Shown here one piece after another: positions 1 through 10,858 of a stretch of 64,000 nt of DNA. The translations under genes and the position numbers were made by a program. Position 1 is the first letter of the stretch; each line of letters opens with the position of its first letter. The stretch covers positions 1,178,001 to 1,242,000 of the forward strand of contig NZ_CP017015.1 of NCBI RefSeq assembly GCF_001715535.1, written 5' to 3'. Under the pieces are notes generated by a model. The model had not been told where the DNA came from, did no database searches, and saw only the letters and a program-made list of their open reading frames with translations. Origin of the DNA: Spiroplasma helicoides. Lineage in GTDB: Bacteria > Bacillota_I > Bacilli_A > Mycoplasmatales > Mycoplasmataceae.

Positions 1-200
1 TTTACGATTGTGGCAACAGAAGGTGTTGCTTCTGAACCATTAATGTCACCTAATTCTTTAATTGACATTTCTGATAAATCTATAATTTTCCCGTCATCTT
101 GTGTTGTTGAAGCATCGTTGTTTTTATTACATGCAACCGCAACAGAACTACTTGTAGCTACTAATCCTGTAGCTGCCAATAAACTTAATAATTTTTTCAT
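1..200 (-). CDS. lipoprotein, N-terminal part (runs off the window)
   Basis: The protein starts at 200 after an AGGAG ribosome binding site and reads MKKLLSLLAATGLVATSSS, then VAVAC. This is a lipoprotein signal peptide ending in a lipobox with the lipidated cysteine near residue 24. A Lys/Asn/Asp-rich linker follows, then a segment with the 'DLGDINGSE' style found in the other repeat lipoproteins of this window (33889-34911). The product should sit on the outer face of the membrane. Only about 66 residues are visible, so function and length are unknown. Confidence 0.85.
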   Translation of the reverse strand, partial: MKKLLSLLAATGLVATSSSVAVACNKNNDASTTQDDGKIIDLSEMSIKELGDINGSEATPSVATIV

Positions 201-936
201 TTTTTTCACTCCTAAATGTATTTTATTTTAAAATTCTATAAAAATTTTTTTAATATTTAAAATTTTTTTTAGCACAATTCACCTTTCTTTTTATTTTTAC
301 TGAAATGAAATTTGAGCTCTAAATATTTACGTTCGATATTTTTTTTATTGTATTTATTTAAACCATATTTTTTGTAGAAAGTTGTTTTCACACTATAGGA
401 TGAGTTGCTCGAGTTTTCTCTTCTATTAATAATTTGCATTTTTAAAAAACTTTTTTATATAACTTTACAAGTAATTTAATTCAACTAATCTAGAAAAATT
501 TATAAAGTTGTTTTTTACAAACATTTTTAAATCAATTGGTATATACATAAATTTAAAATTGGCAAAAGTTGATTTCATATTAAGCATTTTCTAAATATTT
601 AAGTGATTCAGCAACATTTTGTAAAATACCTGTTCTTTAATATCAATTTATTATAAAAAAGTTAATATATTTCTTTTTTCAAATTAATAATTTGTATTTT
701 TTATTTGCGCACAAAAGTGCAAAATTTGAGCTAGTAGGAAGCAATCGTGTTGATGCTAATAAACTTAAGAGTTTTTTTATTGATTTTACTTATTTTATAA
801 GATTTACTTTTATTTATATTTTTTTAATTATTAGTTAAAAACTTAAAAAAATAAACTTTATAAAAAATTATGACTATTTTTGTTTAATTACATTTATGTT
901 AATATATAAATAGTTAAAAATTACAAGGAGAATGAT
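201..936. other. long intergenic region, mostly gene-free
   Basis: This 736-bp, very AT-rich stretch separates the divergent lipoprotein (minus) and ABC ATPase (plus). It holds a relic of a lipoprotein gene (637-780, listed separately). A 56-codon minus-strand reading frame at 269-439 lacks a ribosome binding site and resembles nothing I recognise, so it is not called. The ATPase promoter should lie near 880-920, but no clear hexamer pair stands out. Confidence 0.6.
637..780 (-). pseudogene. decayed lipoprotein gene start
   Basis: Reading the minus strand from 780 gives I-KKLLSLLASTRLLPTSS, then NFALLC and a stop after 47 codons. The pattern is the local lipoprotein signal peptide (KKLLSLLA-T-L--TS---A--C) with the start ATG changed to ATA and the hydrophobic core damaged. 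No ribosome binding site precedes it and the mature part is missing. It looks like the fossil of one member of the lipoprotein family next to the live member at 1-200. The resemblance is clear by eye, but the relic is short. Confidence 0.55.
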
Positions 937-1635
937 ATGATACAACTTAAAAACATAAATAAATATTTTGGAAAAAGACATGTTTTAAAAGATATCACAC
1001 TAGACATTGAAGATAATGCTGCAATTGCTTTTATTGGATCAAATGGAAGTGGTAAAACTACTTTAGTTGAAATAATTGCCAAATTATTAAAACCAACTCA
1101 AGGAAGTATTCACTATACGAGTGATAAAGAAGCAAAAGATGTTAATCGTCGTGTTGGTATGCAATTTCAAGATGGTAGCTGACCACCTGGAACTAAAATA
1201 ATAGATTTAGTAAAGTTTTATAAAGATAAAAGTTTTATTAATAGTGATGAATTTAACCAATTAGTTGATGCATTTAACTTAAAAGACTTTATAAATAAAT
1301 CAATTGATTCCCTATCTGGAGGGGAAAGACAAAGAGCAAATTGTTTTTTATCTATTATAAATAATCCTGAAATATTAATTTTAGATGAGCTAATAACAGG
1401 ATTAGATTTAGAGATGCAAATAAAACTTATCAAGTTTTTTAAAGAATACAAAAAAAATAATAAAGTTGCGCTTTTGATAGTTTCTCATATACCTGAAGAA
1501 GTTGAAGAATTGTGTGATAGAGTAGTTATTTTAAAAAGTGGTGAGATTTATGAAGATAGTGATATGAAAACTATCATTGAAAAACATGGAAGTTTAAGAA
1601 AAAGATTATTAAAATACTACGAAATCCAAGAATAA
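937..1635 (+). CDS. ABC transporter ATP-binding protein
   Basis: A 232-aa cytoplasmic ATPase subunit. Walker A GSNGSGKTT lies near residue 35, the ABC signature LSGGERQR near 128, Walker B ILILDE near 146 and the switch histidine in VSHIPEE near 188. AAGGAG precedes the ATG. TGA at 1180-1182 is read as Trp. There is no permease on the same strand. The convergent neighbour at 1682 and the gene at 5233 are ABC-2-type permeases lacking their own ATPase, so this protein may power that exporter (inference from proximity). It could instead serve permeases elsewhere. Confidence 0.93.
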
Positions 1636-1642
1636 AAATAAT

Positions 1643-1690
1643 AAAAAAAACCTATTTATTGAAGACTCAACAAATAGGTTTTTATTTTTT
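1643..1690. terminator. bidirectional intrinsic terminator
   Basis: A run of A, then a stem (arms AACCTATTT and AAATAGGTT), then a run of T. It lies between the convergent ABC ATPase and ABC-2 permease, and the T run overlaps the permease stop codon. It can stop transcription from both sides. Confidence 0.8.
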
Positions 1691-2524
1691 AAAAGATAAA
1701 TTGAAACTTGCATATGATATATATCCTTGGAAAGGCGCAATACAAATCATAGAAAATAATGGTGCATAGACATTTTTAAATGGAATTATTGATCCAATAT
1801 TATATGCAATTAGATAAACTCTTTTTCCACCATCAAATGATTTTGTATAAGCCATATAGTAAATTCAATTAAAATATTTTTGAATACTTAAATAACTTAT
1901 ACCTTGATAGTATTGATTTTGACTGAATTCATAATCGATAAAATAATCTCCCGATGCAAATAAAAATGCAAGAATAATTAGGCTAAGTCCTTGAACTAGA
2001 TAAATATTACTAATGAACCCAGAAAGAATTACTCCTAGTAAATAAATAACTGTGGCATTTAATAACAAATTAATAATTATAACCAAAAATGAAGGCTGTG
2101 AAATCATTGTTGTTATACATTCTATTACTTTATTGCTTTTTGTAGCAGCGTCTAAAATAACCAATAAAATTGAACTTACAATTAAAGCCACAAATGCATA
2201 TACTAAAAATATTAGAAGTAATGTTCCCAAAAACATTAAGTTTGAAACACCAAAGTTCTTTAATTGTTTTAAAAAGATTGTTTCTCGATAAGTAACAATA
2301 ATATTTGTAACAAATAGCATTGGTATTATCATTGAGAAAAACAATATTGGCCCAATAACAATTGCTCTATCAGCACTTATATATGGTTGAATAAAGTAAA
2401 TATACATAAATACTTCAAATAAAACAGGAAGCACAATTATATAAGCATAAGTATAAACTGATGATAAACTTGTTTTAAATAAGTATTTTATACATGAATT
2501 AAATTTTTTTAGTCTCATAATCAT
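1682..2524 (-). CDS. ABC-2-type permease
   Basis: A 280-aa integral membrane protein. Hydrophobic segments lie near residues 20-40, 55-75, 95-120, 150-170 and 180-200, with a last one near the C-terminus, the layout of ABC-2-type permeases (exporter membrane subunits). Its ATG directly follows the TAG stop of the GH85 gene, so the two are translationally coupled. It is the last gene of the minus-strand operon 7539-1682. Two internal TGA codons are read as Trp. Sequence motifs are weak, so family assignment rests on topology and on the ABC ATPase next door. Confidence 0.7.
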
Positions 2525-5233
2525 CTATAAATTTAACTTAAATTTATATAACTCACCTTCTCTTTCTTTATTTTTTAAAATAGGTTTGATAGCAATTGTT
2601 ACACCATTTTTACTTGTTAGATCTCTTAAATAATATTTTGTTTGAGTTGTTTCACCTACACGATATCACTTTTCATCACTTAAAACATAGATTTCAAAGT
2701 AATCAACTGCATCATAATTTGAAGCATCTCAACTAAATCTAATGTTATTTAGTTTTTCGTCATCTCTGTCACGATACACAACATATTCTGATTTTGGATT
2801 TGATATATTTACTTGATTATCGTTTTTTAGATATGAGTTATCAATTACTGACAATTCTCCAACATTAAATTTAAATTTATCAACTTTAGGTTTAATATTT
2901 AATCCAATTGCAGCAAGTTTGTGAGTTTCACTTATATTGTTAACTTTACTCAAGTCATAACTAATTTCAGTTCAACCATTACCCTTATCTACAATTGATT
3001 GAGGGTCTAAAATAGTAACGTTACTATTATTTCAAGATGCTGAACCATTATTATCTGCAAAGGTTAATCTTAATTTAACTTCAGCTTTATTCTTTGCTTC
3101 TGTTTGATTATCGTTATAAACGATACTTATTTTTTTATCATTTTTAGCAATATTAGTACCCATAATATCTCAACCATAAGTTGTATTAGGATTCCAATAT
3201 TCACTCTCTACGATTTGACCTGTTTCATCAAAACCATTTCCTATTACAATTGAGTTTCCTTTTTTATAAACTTGATCATAATCATAACCACCAGCAAATT
3301 CATCTATTCTTAGTGGTTCATCTGGATGGTCTGTGTCGAAAATTCTTCATTTGTATGTTGGTAAAATATCAGCTAATCTTTTGTTTGTTCAAGGATAATT
3401 AATAACACTATTTGTTCCAGCAAATTTGATACCACTACCAGTTGAAAAGTTTGTTGTTAAATAACTATTATCTAAGTTTTCATCTGTGAAAACAGTTTTT
3501 TCTCTAATTAAATTTCCTATTCCAAAGCTATGAGAGTTAACACCTTTATTTTTATCGTTGTATTCATAGTCATATAAACCTGATTTACCTTTTATTCTTG
3601 AATCATTTTGATACTCTTTATCAAAATGAATTCTCGGATCTGCTTTTACAAATTCTGTTTTGTGGTTTGTTGAAGAAGCGGTTCTCTGTAATGTGTTTTC
3701 TGAATACCCTTCAACTTTATCATCAATAAATAAGTTAACTCCACTATACATAACATCATTATATAAATGTTGAACTTGAGCCATAAATAAGTATTTTCTC
3801 ATTAGATCCATTGGTCTTGTTGATAATGCACTTGCAGGAGCTGCAAATTGTCCAGGTCCTTCATCTTCATATGCTGAAATACTTGTGTAAACGTCTTTGT
3901 CAAATTGATAAGTACCATCAGGTAAGACTTTTCTTTTATAGGCTAAATTTTTGTAATCATAAAACCCATGCAAGTAAGCCTCTCAACCTGAGTTAACAAG
4001 TCCATAAATGTCTGAACCTGTGTAATCGGGGTGGTCTTTTAAAAACTGAGTAGTACTATCTGGTGTCTCTCCAAAGTTTACTTGTAATTCAATTTTTTTT
4101 GTAAAGTCATTATTTTTATAAATTGTTGAAGCCATATCAACAGTTTCATTATCATAATAGCGGTTGTCAAGCGCTGAATACTTAACAGTACTTGCATTAC
4201 GATAATAAATTAGTTTTTGATTTTTTACTTTTGGATCATTAGATATTGAAGTCTTATTATGGTATTCCTTAATCATTTGCTCCATACTTTTATAGTCTAA
4301 AACAGTTCCATTTGGTGAATAACCATTTGCTTCGTTATTTATAAATCATCCATCAAAACCTTCATAAGCTGCTATTTGAATTAACTTGTCAACAACTTTG
4401 TAGCTTCCATCACTATTTTGAGCAATAAAATCTCTTAACATATCTCCTGTTAAACCATGAGTTCCATCTAAAAAGACATTCCCATATATTTTTCCCCCAT
4501 TATTATGAGCCATTTCAATTGTATCGGCTGGTGGTGGTATTACAGGACCTTCAAATCATGAACCCGATCAGTTAACAAAAACATTATTATATTGTCAATT
4601 TAAATTGGTATTTTCAAATGGATTTTTTGTACCAACAATTGTGTTATCAAAAGTTCTGTGTTTTCTTGTTGAAAATCCTAAATAATCAAAATTAAGTCTT
4701 TCATCTTGAGAAGCAACATTTTTCTTTGCTACAAATTCTGACTTTCTTAAATCTTTTTGAGATCTATTATATTTAGCATCAGCATCAATACTTGGGTCTC
4801 AAGTTAAAATTGAGTTTAATTGTCGATATGCTTGTGCTGGTGAACCTATACCAAAATCAACAGCAAAGTTTCCATTTGGCATAAACCCTTTATTTAAAGG
4901 TACCCCTGTTGCCATTTGTTTTGAGATATTTTGATTTCATTGAAAACCAGTATTCAACTTGTCATAGTCAAAATAGTTTTTGTAATAGTCAGGGCTAATT
5001 GTAGTGTTGATATTACTATCAGTATTTAAATTTGCTTGATAATTGTCATTATATGGATTATAAGTAATTCCATCACCTAAATCAGAGTTACTTCAATCAA
5101 AGTCTTTTAAGTTTTTTGTTAAACTTGATTCACCAACTTTTGGCATTGCAAAAAAATACAAAGGTACAACAAATACAATTGGAATGATTGTGACTGTTAA
5201 AATATATAATATTTTTTTAGTTAGTTTATTCAT
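2525..5233 (-). CDS. GH85 endo-beta-N-acetylglucosaminidase, membrane-anchored
   Basis: A 902-aa protein with an N-terminal hydrophobic anchor (residues 5-28) and no lipobox. Residues about 100-620 carry family GH85 features: the segment WSGSWFEG, HNNGGKIYGNVFLDG, and the active-site motif GFDGWFINNE. In that motif N299 and E301 form the Asn-x-Glu pair used in substrate-assisted cleavage of the chitobiose core of N-glycans. A DILPTY-W segment follows at the end of the catalytic part. The C-terminal third looks like beta-sandwich modules, possibly galactose-binding-like and then fibronectin-III-like. The protein should be extracellular and trim host glycoproteins. It overlaps the upstream permease by one base (TAATG) and abuts the next. 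Confidence 0.85.
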
Positions 5234-6087
5234 TATTGTTTGTACCCCCATTTAAATAAATAGTTATATAAAATAATCATTCCTACTAAAAATAAAATTG
5301 ATGGTAAGACAGTTGGTAAAAGGTTATTAAAAGGTATGTGTGGGCTTTCTAAAGGCATAATTTGAGAAATTCCCATTTTGTCATAAAAGCTATAAGAAGT
5401 AAATAGCATTCCTGTTCACACAAAATATTTAATTGGATTTAAAAATCCTAAAGCATATGTGAACGTATTTGAATTCATAATATCTGGATCAATCACCGAA
5501 TCTGAAAACATCATTAGTAATACTACAAATAGTGCAATACTTAAAAAGTTAATAGCTGCTTTTTTAGAAGCGCTTGTCAACAACATGACTCCTGCTGTTA
5601 AAAATAAAAGCATAAATAACATATTTATAAAGAATAGTGATCATACTGGACCATTAATATTTTGTAACAATTTATAGGTAATTCTAGTTCATTCAGAATA
5701 AACCATAATATTGTAAATTCCAAGATTGATTAAAAAACTACCAGCAACAATTATTAAATTATTTAAAAATAATATTGAAAGAAAATTTGTTGTATTTAAA
5801 TTCCCAAGTCTTAATTTGACAAGATAGTTTCTTTTTTTTCAATCAATCACAAGTATGCCAACAAAGAATGCTGAGAAATAAACTGATATAGAAAGATAAT
5901 TCATAATAAGTGGCGGTAATAAAACACCTGATTTATTTTTAAAGCTTAGCAATGTCAAAATTATAAATATAGCAGCAGGAATAACTCAACAAAAAATGTA
6001 TGTTTTAAAATTTACAAAAATATTTTTAAAGAACAATGAAAAAATATGCTTATAGTTGTTAACTTTACTCATTAAATTTATTTTCAT
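5233..6087 (-). CDS. ABC-2-type permease
   Basis: A 284-aa protein with about six hydrophobic segments, a cytoplasmic N-terminus and the pattern of ABC-2 permease subunits. The ATG at 6087 is preceded by AGGAG at a good distance; a second in-frame ATG lies five codons later. The stop overlaps the GH85 start. With the second permease of this operon (1682-2524) it could form a heterodimeric exporter. An exported substrate or a role in processing released glycans is conceivable, but no substrate can be read from the sequence. Confidence 0.7.
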
Positions 6088-6099
6088 ATCTTTTTTCTC

Positions 6100-6864
6100 C
6101 TAACTTTTTGTTAAATCACCTTTTTTTATAAATACTAAATCATACACTTTTTCAATAAATGGTTTTAAATCTGAGCTTAATGAAGTTACTGGTGTTGGAG
6201 CTTTATATGCAGGATTTGGTCCTTTTTGATAAATTGGCTCATAATTTTCATCAACAGATGCATAGTTTGGTAAAGTATAAAAGTCAATGCTTAAACCAAT
6301 TTCAACACTAGTTGAAACCTCATAAATTCAAACTTTTAATCATTGGAAATAACACAATGCATTAAAATATTTGAAACACCATAATACCGATTCACTTGAT
6401 GGGTTTATTAATATATTAAAATTCCCTTTGATAATGTTTATACAAGCTTCAGAATATAATGCTTTTAAAGTATATGCACTTTGATATTGAACCTCATCAG
6501 AACGATAAATGGCTTCAAAAACATTATCTACTTCAAATTTTGGTATACCATAATTATCTTTTGCTCCTTTATAATCAACATCTTTATATTTATTGTATAA
6601 ATTACGATATTCATAAGTAAAGTAATCATCGATTGCAGCATTTGATTTATTAACCCCAAGAATAGCTGAGTCATGAATTCTTATTCAAGAGTTAAGATAC
6701 TCTTCACTAATTTCAGGATAGTCTTCATCAGTTCCAATTATAAAGTTAATTTTTTCCCTAACATTTTGTTCATCACTTTTTCAGCGGTTTACATTTACTA
6801 CTAAGTTGGATGCAAAAGTTGCAATAATAGGCAAACTTAGCAATGGTATTAATAACTTTTTCAT
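6100..6864 (-). CDS. secreted protein of unknown function
   Basis: A 254-aa protein with an N-terminal signal-type segment (MKKLLIPLLSLPIIATFAS) but no cysteine lipobox, so it is either secreted or held by an uncleaved anchor. The rest is polar, rich in Asp, Glu, Tyr and Asn, with no motif I recognise. Its TAG stop is fused to the GAG of the next gene's ribosome binding site, showing tight operon packing. The neighbours are a lipoprotein upstream and the ABC-2/GH85 genes downstream, so it is probably an extracellular partner of that system. Confidence 0.75.
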
Positions 6865-6876
6865 CTTTCCTCCTAT

Positions 6877-7539
6877 TTATTGTGTGAAATACTTCAAATC
6901 GGCTTTAAACTGAAATCTTTTATAATATTGACCAATATATGCATTTTGATCATTATCAAAATATTCTATTAGTTGATAAATGTATAAATCAAACTTACTA
7001 TTCCCTTTGTTACCTGAAATTGTAAATAAATAATATCGATAATCGTTGTCTGCAAATGAGCTTTTTAGTCTATTAATTCCTTTAAAAATACTTACAAATT
7101 CATCAGCAATTGGTGTGAAATTAACATTACCATTAGAAAATGTTGTATATATTTTTGAACCATCATGTGGTCCTAAAATGAAATGATCTTCATATTCTTC
7201 TTGTCACTCTTCATCTCATCCTTTATTAGAATAATCTTGTTTTTCAGTATTTTTGTAGTCTGTTCCAAGAACTTTGTCATCTTCTAATTGTAAAGGTAAG
7301 TTTTTTTGTCAGTCATCGCTCTGATAAATTTTAGTAGTTGAATAAGTTAACAAACCAATCAAATCAGAATAACCCTTTCCATCATTAAATTGTAAATCTA
7401 CTACTTCATCTGCAGGTCTAATTGAAACAGATGTTGCGTTTTTATATTTCTCATTTTGACATGATGCAACACTCGAACTTGATGACACAACCATTGAAGA
7501 TAAAAAAAATGAGCTAATAAACTTAGTATATCTATTCAT
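6877..7539 (-). CDS. lipoprotein, first gene of the GH85/ABC-2 operon
   Basis: A 220-aa protein whose signal peptide ends in SSVASC, a plausible lipobox with the lipid cysteine near residue 27. The mature part is acidic and aromatic and has no recognised domain. It is the promoter-proximal gene of a minus-strand operon of five, with only 12 bases to the next ATG. Its place suggests an extracellular partner of the permeases or of the glycosidase, which is inference only. Confidence 0.8.
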
Positions 7540-7567
7540 ATAGTCTCCTTAAATTTTAACTATTTTT

Positions 7568-7595
7568 ATTATACCTTTTATGTTTGATTTACAAA
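7568..7595 (-). promoter_or_regulatory. promoter of the GH85/ABC-2 operon
   Basis: On the minus strand TTTGTA (7595-7590) and TATAAT (7573-7568) are separated by 16 bases, and a ribosome binding site and ATG (7539) follow. The -10 is perfect and the -35 is weak. The site is back to back with the citrate operon control region. Confidence 0.6.
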
Positions 7596-7612
7596 ATAAA
7601 AATATTTTTAAA

Positions 7613-7656
7613 ATTGTATACAATTTTTTAGATTGTATACAATTTTTATGTATAAT
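7613..7656 (+). promoter_or_regulatory. double palindromic operator and -10 of the citrate operon
   Basis: Two copies of the perfect 12-bp palindrome ATTGTATACAAT lie at 7613-7624 and 7632-7643, 19 bp centre to centre, followed by TATAAT at 7651-7656 and a strong AAGGAGG before the transporter ATG. The core TTGTATACAA fits the short GTxxAC-type palindromes bound by FadR-type GntR regulators (established for the family). The CitX-GntR fusion encoded in the operon is the natural candidate binder. The second site covers the expected -35 area, which would suit repression, but activation is possible. Confidence 0.7.
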
Positions 7657-7677
7657 CAATTTATAAGGAGGTTATTT

Positions 7678-9669
7678 ATGTACAAATTTCTTACAGATGA
7701 ACAAGAGAGTAAATACCAAAGTAAAAAGACAAATTCTATGGGAACTTATGACAAAAAGCTTGAAAAGTTAAATTCTTATAAAGATAAAGAGTTTCAAAGA
7801 ATTGAAAAAAGCTATCAAAAAGCTGTTTTACACTTTACAAAACGTAGAGAAAAAATTGATGCTCATTTATCAAAAAACAAAGCACTAATTGACGAAAAAT
7901 TAAAGGCTGAAAAAATGACTCAAGATTATCATGATGAAATGATTAGGTTGACAGAATCTATTTTTGCAAAAAAAGTGTCTGATTTAAATGAAGATATTGA
8001 AGTTTTAGAACAAAATTACCTATTAGCAAAAGTTGACTTAGATGATGGGGTTGAAAACTCACGTAAATATAATGAAAAAATTTATATTAGATCAATTGAA
8101 AAAAAATATGGAAAACTAGACTTTCAAAAACAATTTAAATTAAAAAAAGAAGAGTTATTAAAACAAGGTTTAGTTGGTAAAGAACTTAAAAAAGCAACAC
8201 TGAATGCTAAACAAGAAATTTATGAGCAAAGCAATAAAGAGTATATGCCAATGCAATTAAAATTTCTTGATTGGGTTGACAATAAAAAACTTAAATTTGA
8301 GTGATGAAAGGCTACAAAACATAAACAATTGTTAGAAATGAAACATTACTCATTTAAAGATTGATTAACAATCAAAATTTGAACAATTCCTCTATACTTA
8401 CTATTAATTATTGTTGGAGTTATATTGGGAGCGTTCTATGCTGGAGTTGTTACCAACAAAATGATTTATGCAATTTCAATCTTATTAACTTTATCAATTG
8501 TATTTGGGGTTGTATTTGCAAAAATACCAATCTGAAATAAATACTTTGGAGGGGCTTTAATTGGTTGTATGATTGTTGGGAGTCTCTTTGTCGAGTTTGA
8601 TGTGCTACCAGCTGAAGTTCAAAGTACAGTTAAAGTATGATTTAAAGATCAAGATTTCTTAGGAATGTATATATCAGTTCTATTAGTTGGAGCAGTACTT
8701 CTAATACCAAGAAAACTTATTATTAAAGCAACAGGTGGATTCTTTGCCTTGATTATAATTGGTACACTTGGTGCAACTGGACTTGGATTAATAGGAATGT
8801 TAATAACTGGTTTATCACTAGAAGATTTCTTCTTAAACTATTGATTACCGATTTTATGTGATGGTAATGGTGGTGGAATTCAACCAATTGGTGAAATAGC
8901 TGGTATGAATGGGTTTGATAAAAAAGATTGAATGTCAGCAGCTTTAGCTGTATCAACTGTTGCAAGTATTTTATCTGTTGTTATGGCGGGATTAATTGCA
9001 GCTATTGGTAAAGCAAGACCTTCTCTTTCTGGAGATGGAAGACTTGTTAAAAAAGATATTCATACAACTGAAAGAAAATCAGAAGCAAAAGATAGAAACG
9101 TTGCTGTTGCTATCTTAGTAATAGGTGTAATTTATATCTTGTCAGACATTATTGCTGATAAATTACTTACAAAAGATGTTTTAGGTATTTTAATACCAAA
9201 CTATGCATGAATGATCGTGCTTGGATTATTAATCAACATCATAAACCTAATACCAAGAGAAATTAAAAAAGGGGTAGGTAAAGTAAATACATTTATATCA
9301 AAACAAACTACATGATTATTGATGTTTGCTGTTGGTATGAACTATATTGATTTCCAAGAATTTGTAAATGCGCTAAACCCAACAACACTACTGATGTGTT
9401 TAACATTTGTTCTAGGAGCAAGTTTACTTCCTCTATTCACAGCAAGAATATTTAACTTCTATGGAGTTGAATCAAGTGTTGCTGCTGGATTATGTATGAC
9501 TGCACAAGGAGGAAGTGGAGCTATTATGGTTCTAGGTACAAGTGATAGAATGGAATTAATGCCATGAGGACAAATTACTTGTAGAATTGCAGGAAGTATT
9601 ATCTTAATATTTGCTGGAGTATTCTTCTCAATTTATGCAAAAGAACCACTACCAGTTGGTGTGGTATAG
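7678..9669 (+). CDS. 2-hydroxycarboxylate (citrate) transporter with N-terminal coiled coil
   Basis: A 663-aa protein. Residues from about 235 to the end are a multi-span carrier of the 2HCT family (CitS/CitP/MaeP type). It shows the two glycine-rich loops (GNGGGIQPIGEIAG and AQGGSGAIMVLG) and the C-terminal RMELMPWGQIT-RIAG segment, matching the conserved RMxLMPFAQISSRIGG region with its substrate-binding arginine. Residues 1-208 are charged, helical and coiled-coil-like, a cytoplasmic extension absent from ordinary members of about 450 aa. Many TGA codons are read as Trp. It heads the cit operon, so citrate is the likely substrate; malate is possible. Confidence 0.9.
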
Positions 9670-9683
9670 GAAAGGAATTTATT

Positions 9684-9947
9684 ATGAAGGACGTTTCAAT
9701 AACAGTTGGTAGTGTAGAATCAGGAGACCTTATGGTTGTTATCTCTGAATCACCTAGCAAAAAATTAGAAATAGATATTAAATCAAAATTTTTAAAACAA
9801 TATAAAGATGAAATCAATGCTATTATTTTAGAAGTTTGCAAAGAAAAAAATGTCACAGATTTAAAGTTAGAAATCAATGATCAAGGGGCTATTCCTGCTG
9901 TAATTAGAGCAAGAGTTTTAGCTGCTATTGAAAAATGAGGTAAGTAG
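9684..9947 (+). CDS. citD: citrate lyase acyl carrier protein (gamma subunit)
   Basis: An 87-aa protein, usual for CitD. The serine that carries the 2'-(5''-triphosphoribosyl)-3'-dephospho-CoA arm is Ser13 in GSVESGD, matching the family motif around ES-x-D. Near the C-terminus the typical GAIPAVIRARV helix is present. The subunit shuttles acetyl and citryl groups between CitF and CitE in the cytoplasm. It lies 14 bases after the transporter, with its own GGAA-type binding site, and one base before citE. A TGA near the end is Trp. Confidence 0.95.
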
Positions 9948-9948
9948 T

Positions 9949-10857
9949 ATGAAAGGTTGAAAATTAAATCGTAGTAGAAGACACATGCTATTTGTGCCAG
10001 CTGATAAACCTGCTATGTATCGTGATGTAGTATTCTACAAACCAGATACTATTATGTTTGACTTAGAAGATGCAGTTTCATTTTCTGAAAAAGATAGTAC
10101 TAGAATATTATTAAGAGAAATTTTAAGTGACATGGATTACAACAAATATGGAATGGAAGTTTGTGTTAGGGTAAACGGAATTGATACCGATTGATTTGAA
10201 AAAGATGTAGAAGCTTGTGTACAATCAAACGTTAACATGATAAGACTTCCTAAAGTTGAAAAAGTTGAAGACATTGAATATGCAGTAAAAGTTTTAGAAA
10301 AATTTGAAGCACAATATAAAAGAGAAGACAAAATGTTATTGTTCTTAGCTTTTGAAAGTGCATTAGGAATTTTAAACTCATTTGAAATAGCAAAAGCAAG
10401 TGAAAGAATTGTTGGAGTTGCTCTTGGGGGATTTGACTACATATTAGATCTAAAAGGAGAAAAAACTGAACAAAGAACAGAGTTACTTTATGCACGTCAA
10501 CATTTAGTTCATGTAGCTAGAGCATTAAAATTAGATGTATTCGATGTAGTTTATTCAAATGTAAATGACAAGGAAGGCTTTGTTAAAGAATTTAAGTTTG
10601 TAAAATCATTAGGGTTTAATGGAAAATCTGTTATTCACCCAAATCAAATTAGATTTATAAACGAAATTTACAAACCTACCCCTGAACAAGTAGAGTATGC
10701 CTTAGAAATGGTTAGAGCATTTAATAAAAGTGTTCAAGAAGGAGTTGGAGTATTCCAATTTAGAGGAACAATGGTTGACAAACCAGTTGTTGAAAAACAA
10801 ATGGAGATACTTGAAATTGCAAAACAGTTTGAATTAGTTAAAGAAGGAGATTATTAA
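9949..10857 (+). CDS. citE: citrate lyase beta subunit (citryl-ACP lyase)
   Basis: A 302-aa TIM-barrel protein of the HpcH/HpaI-like CitE family. It cleaves citryl-ACP to acetyl-ACP and oxaloacetate. Visible motifs are RSRRHMLFVPADKP at the N-terminus, the metal-site segment MFDLEDAVSF near residue 40, the arginine in VCVRVNG, an FESALGI segment and GKSVIHPNQI. The true ATG is at 9949, with the start MKGWKLNRS read through a TGA as Trp. It overlaps no neighbour and is followed by citF after one base. Confidence 0.95.
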
Positions 10858-10858
10858 T

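Noticed and set aside
269-439. Small minus-strand frame of 56 codons
   Set aside because: No ribosome binding site, odd composition and no resemblance to known proteins; kept only as a note in the intergenic entry.
8302-8307. Tandem TGA TGA in the transporter gene as a stop that separates a coiled-coil protein from the carrier
   Set aside because: TGA is Trp throughout the window, the frame continues without TAA/TAG to 9669, and no ribosome binding site and ATG restart follows.
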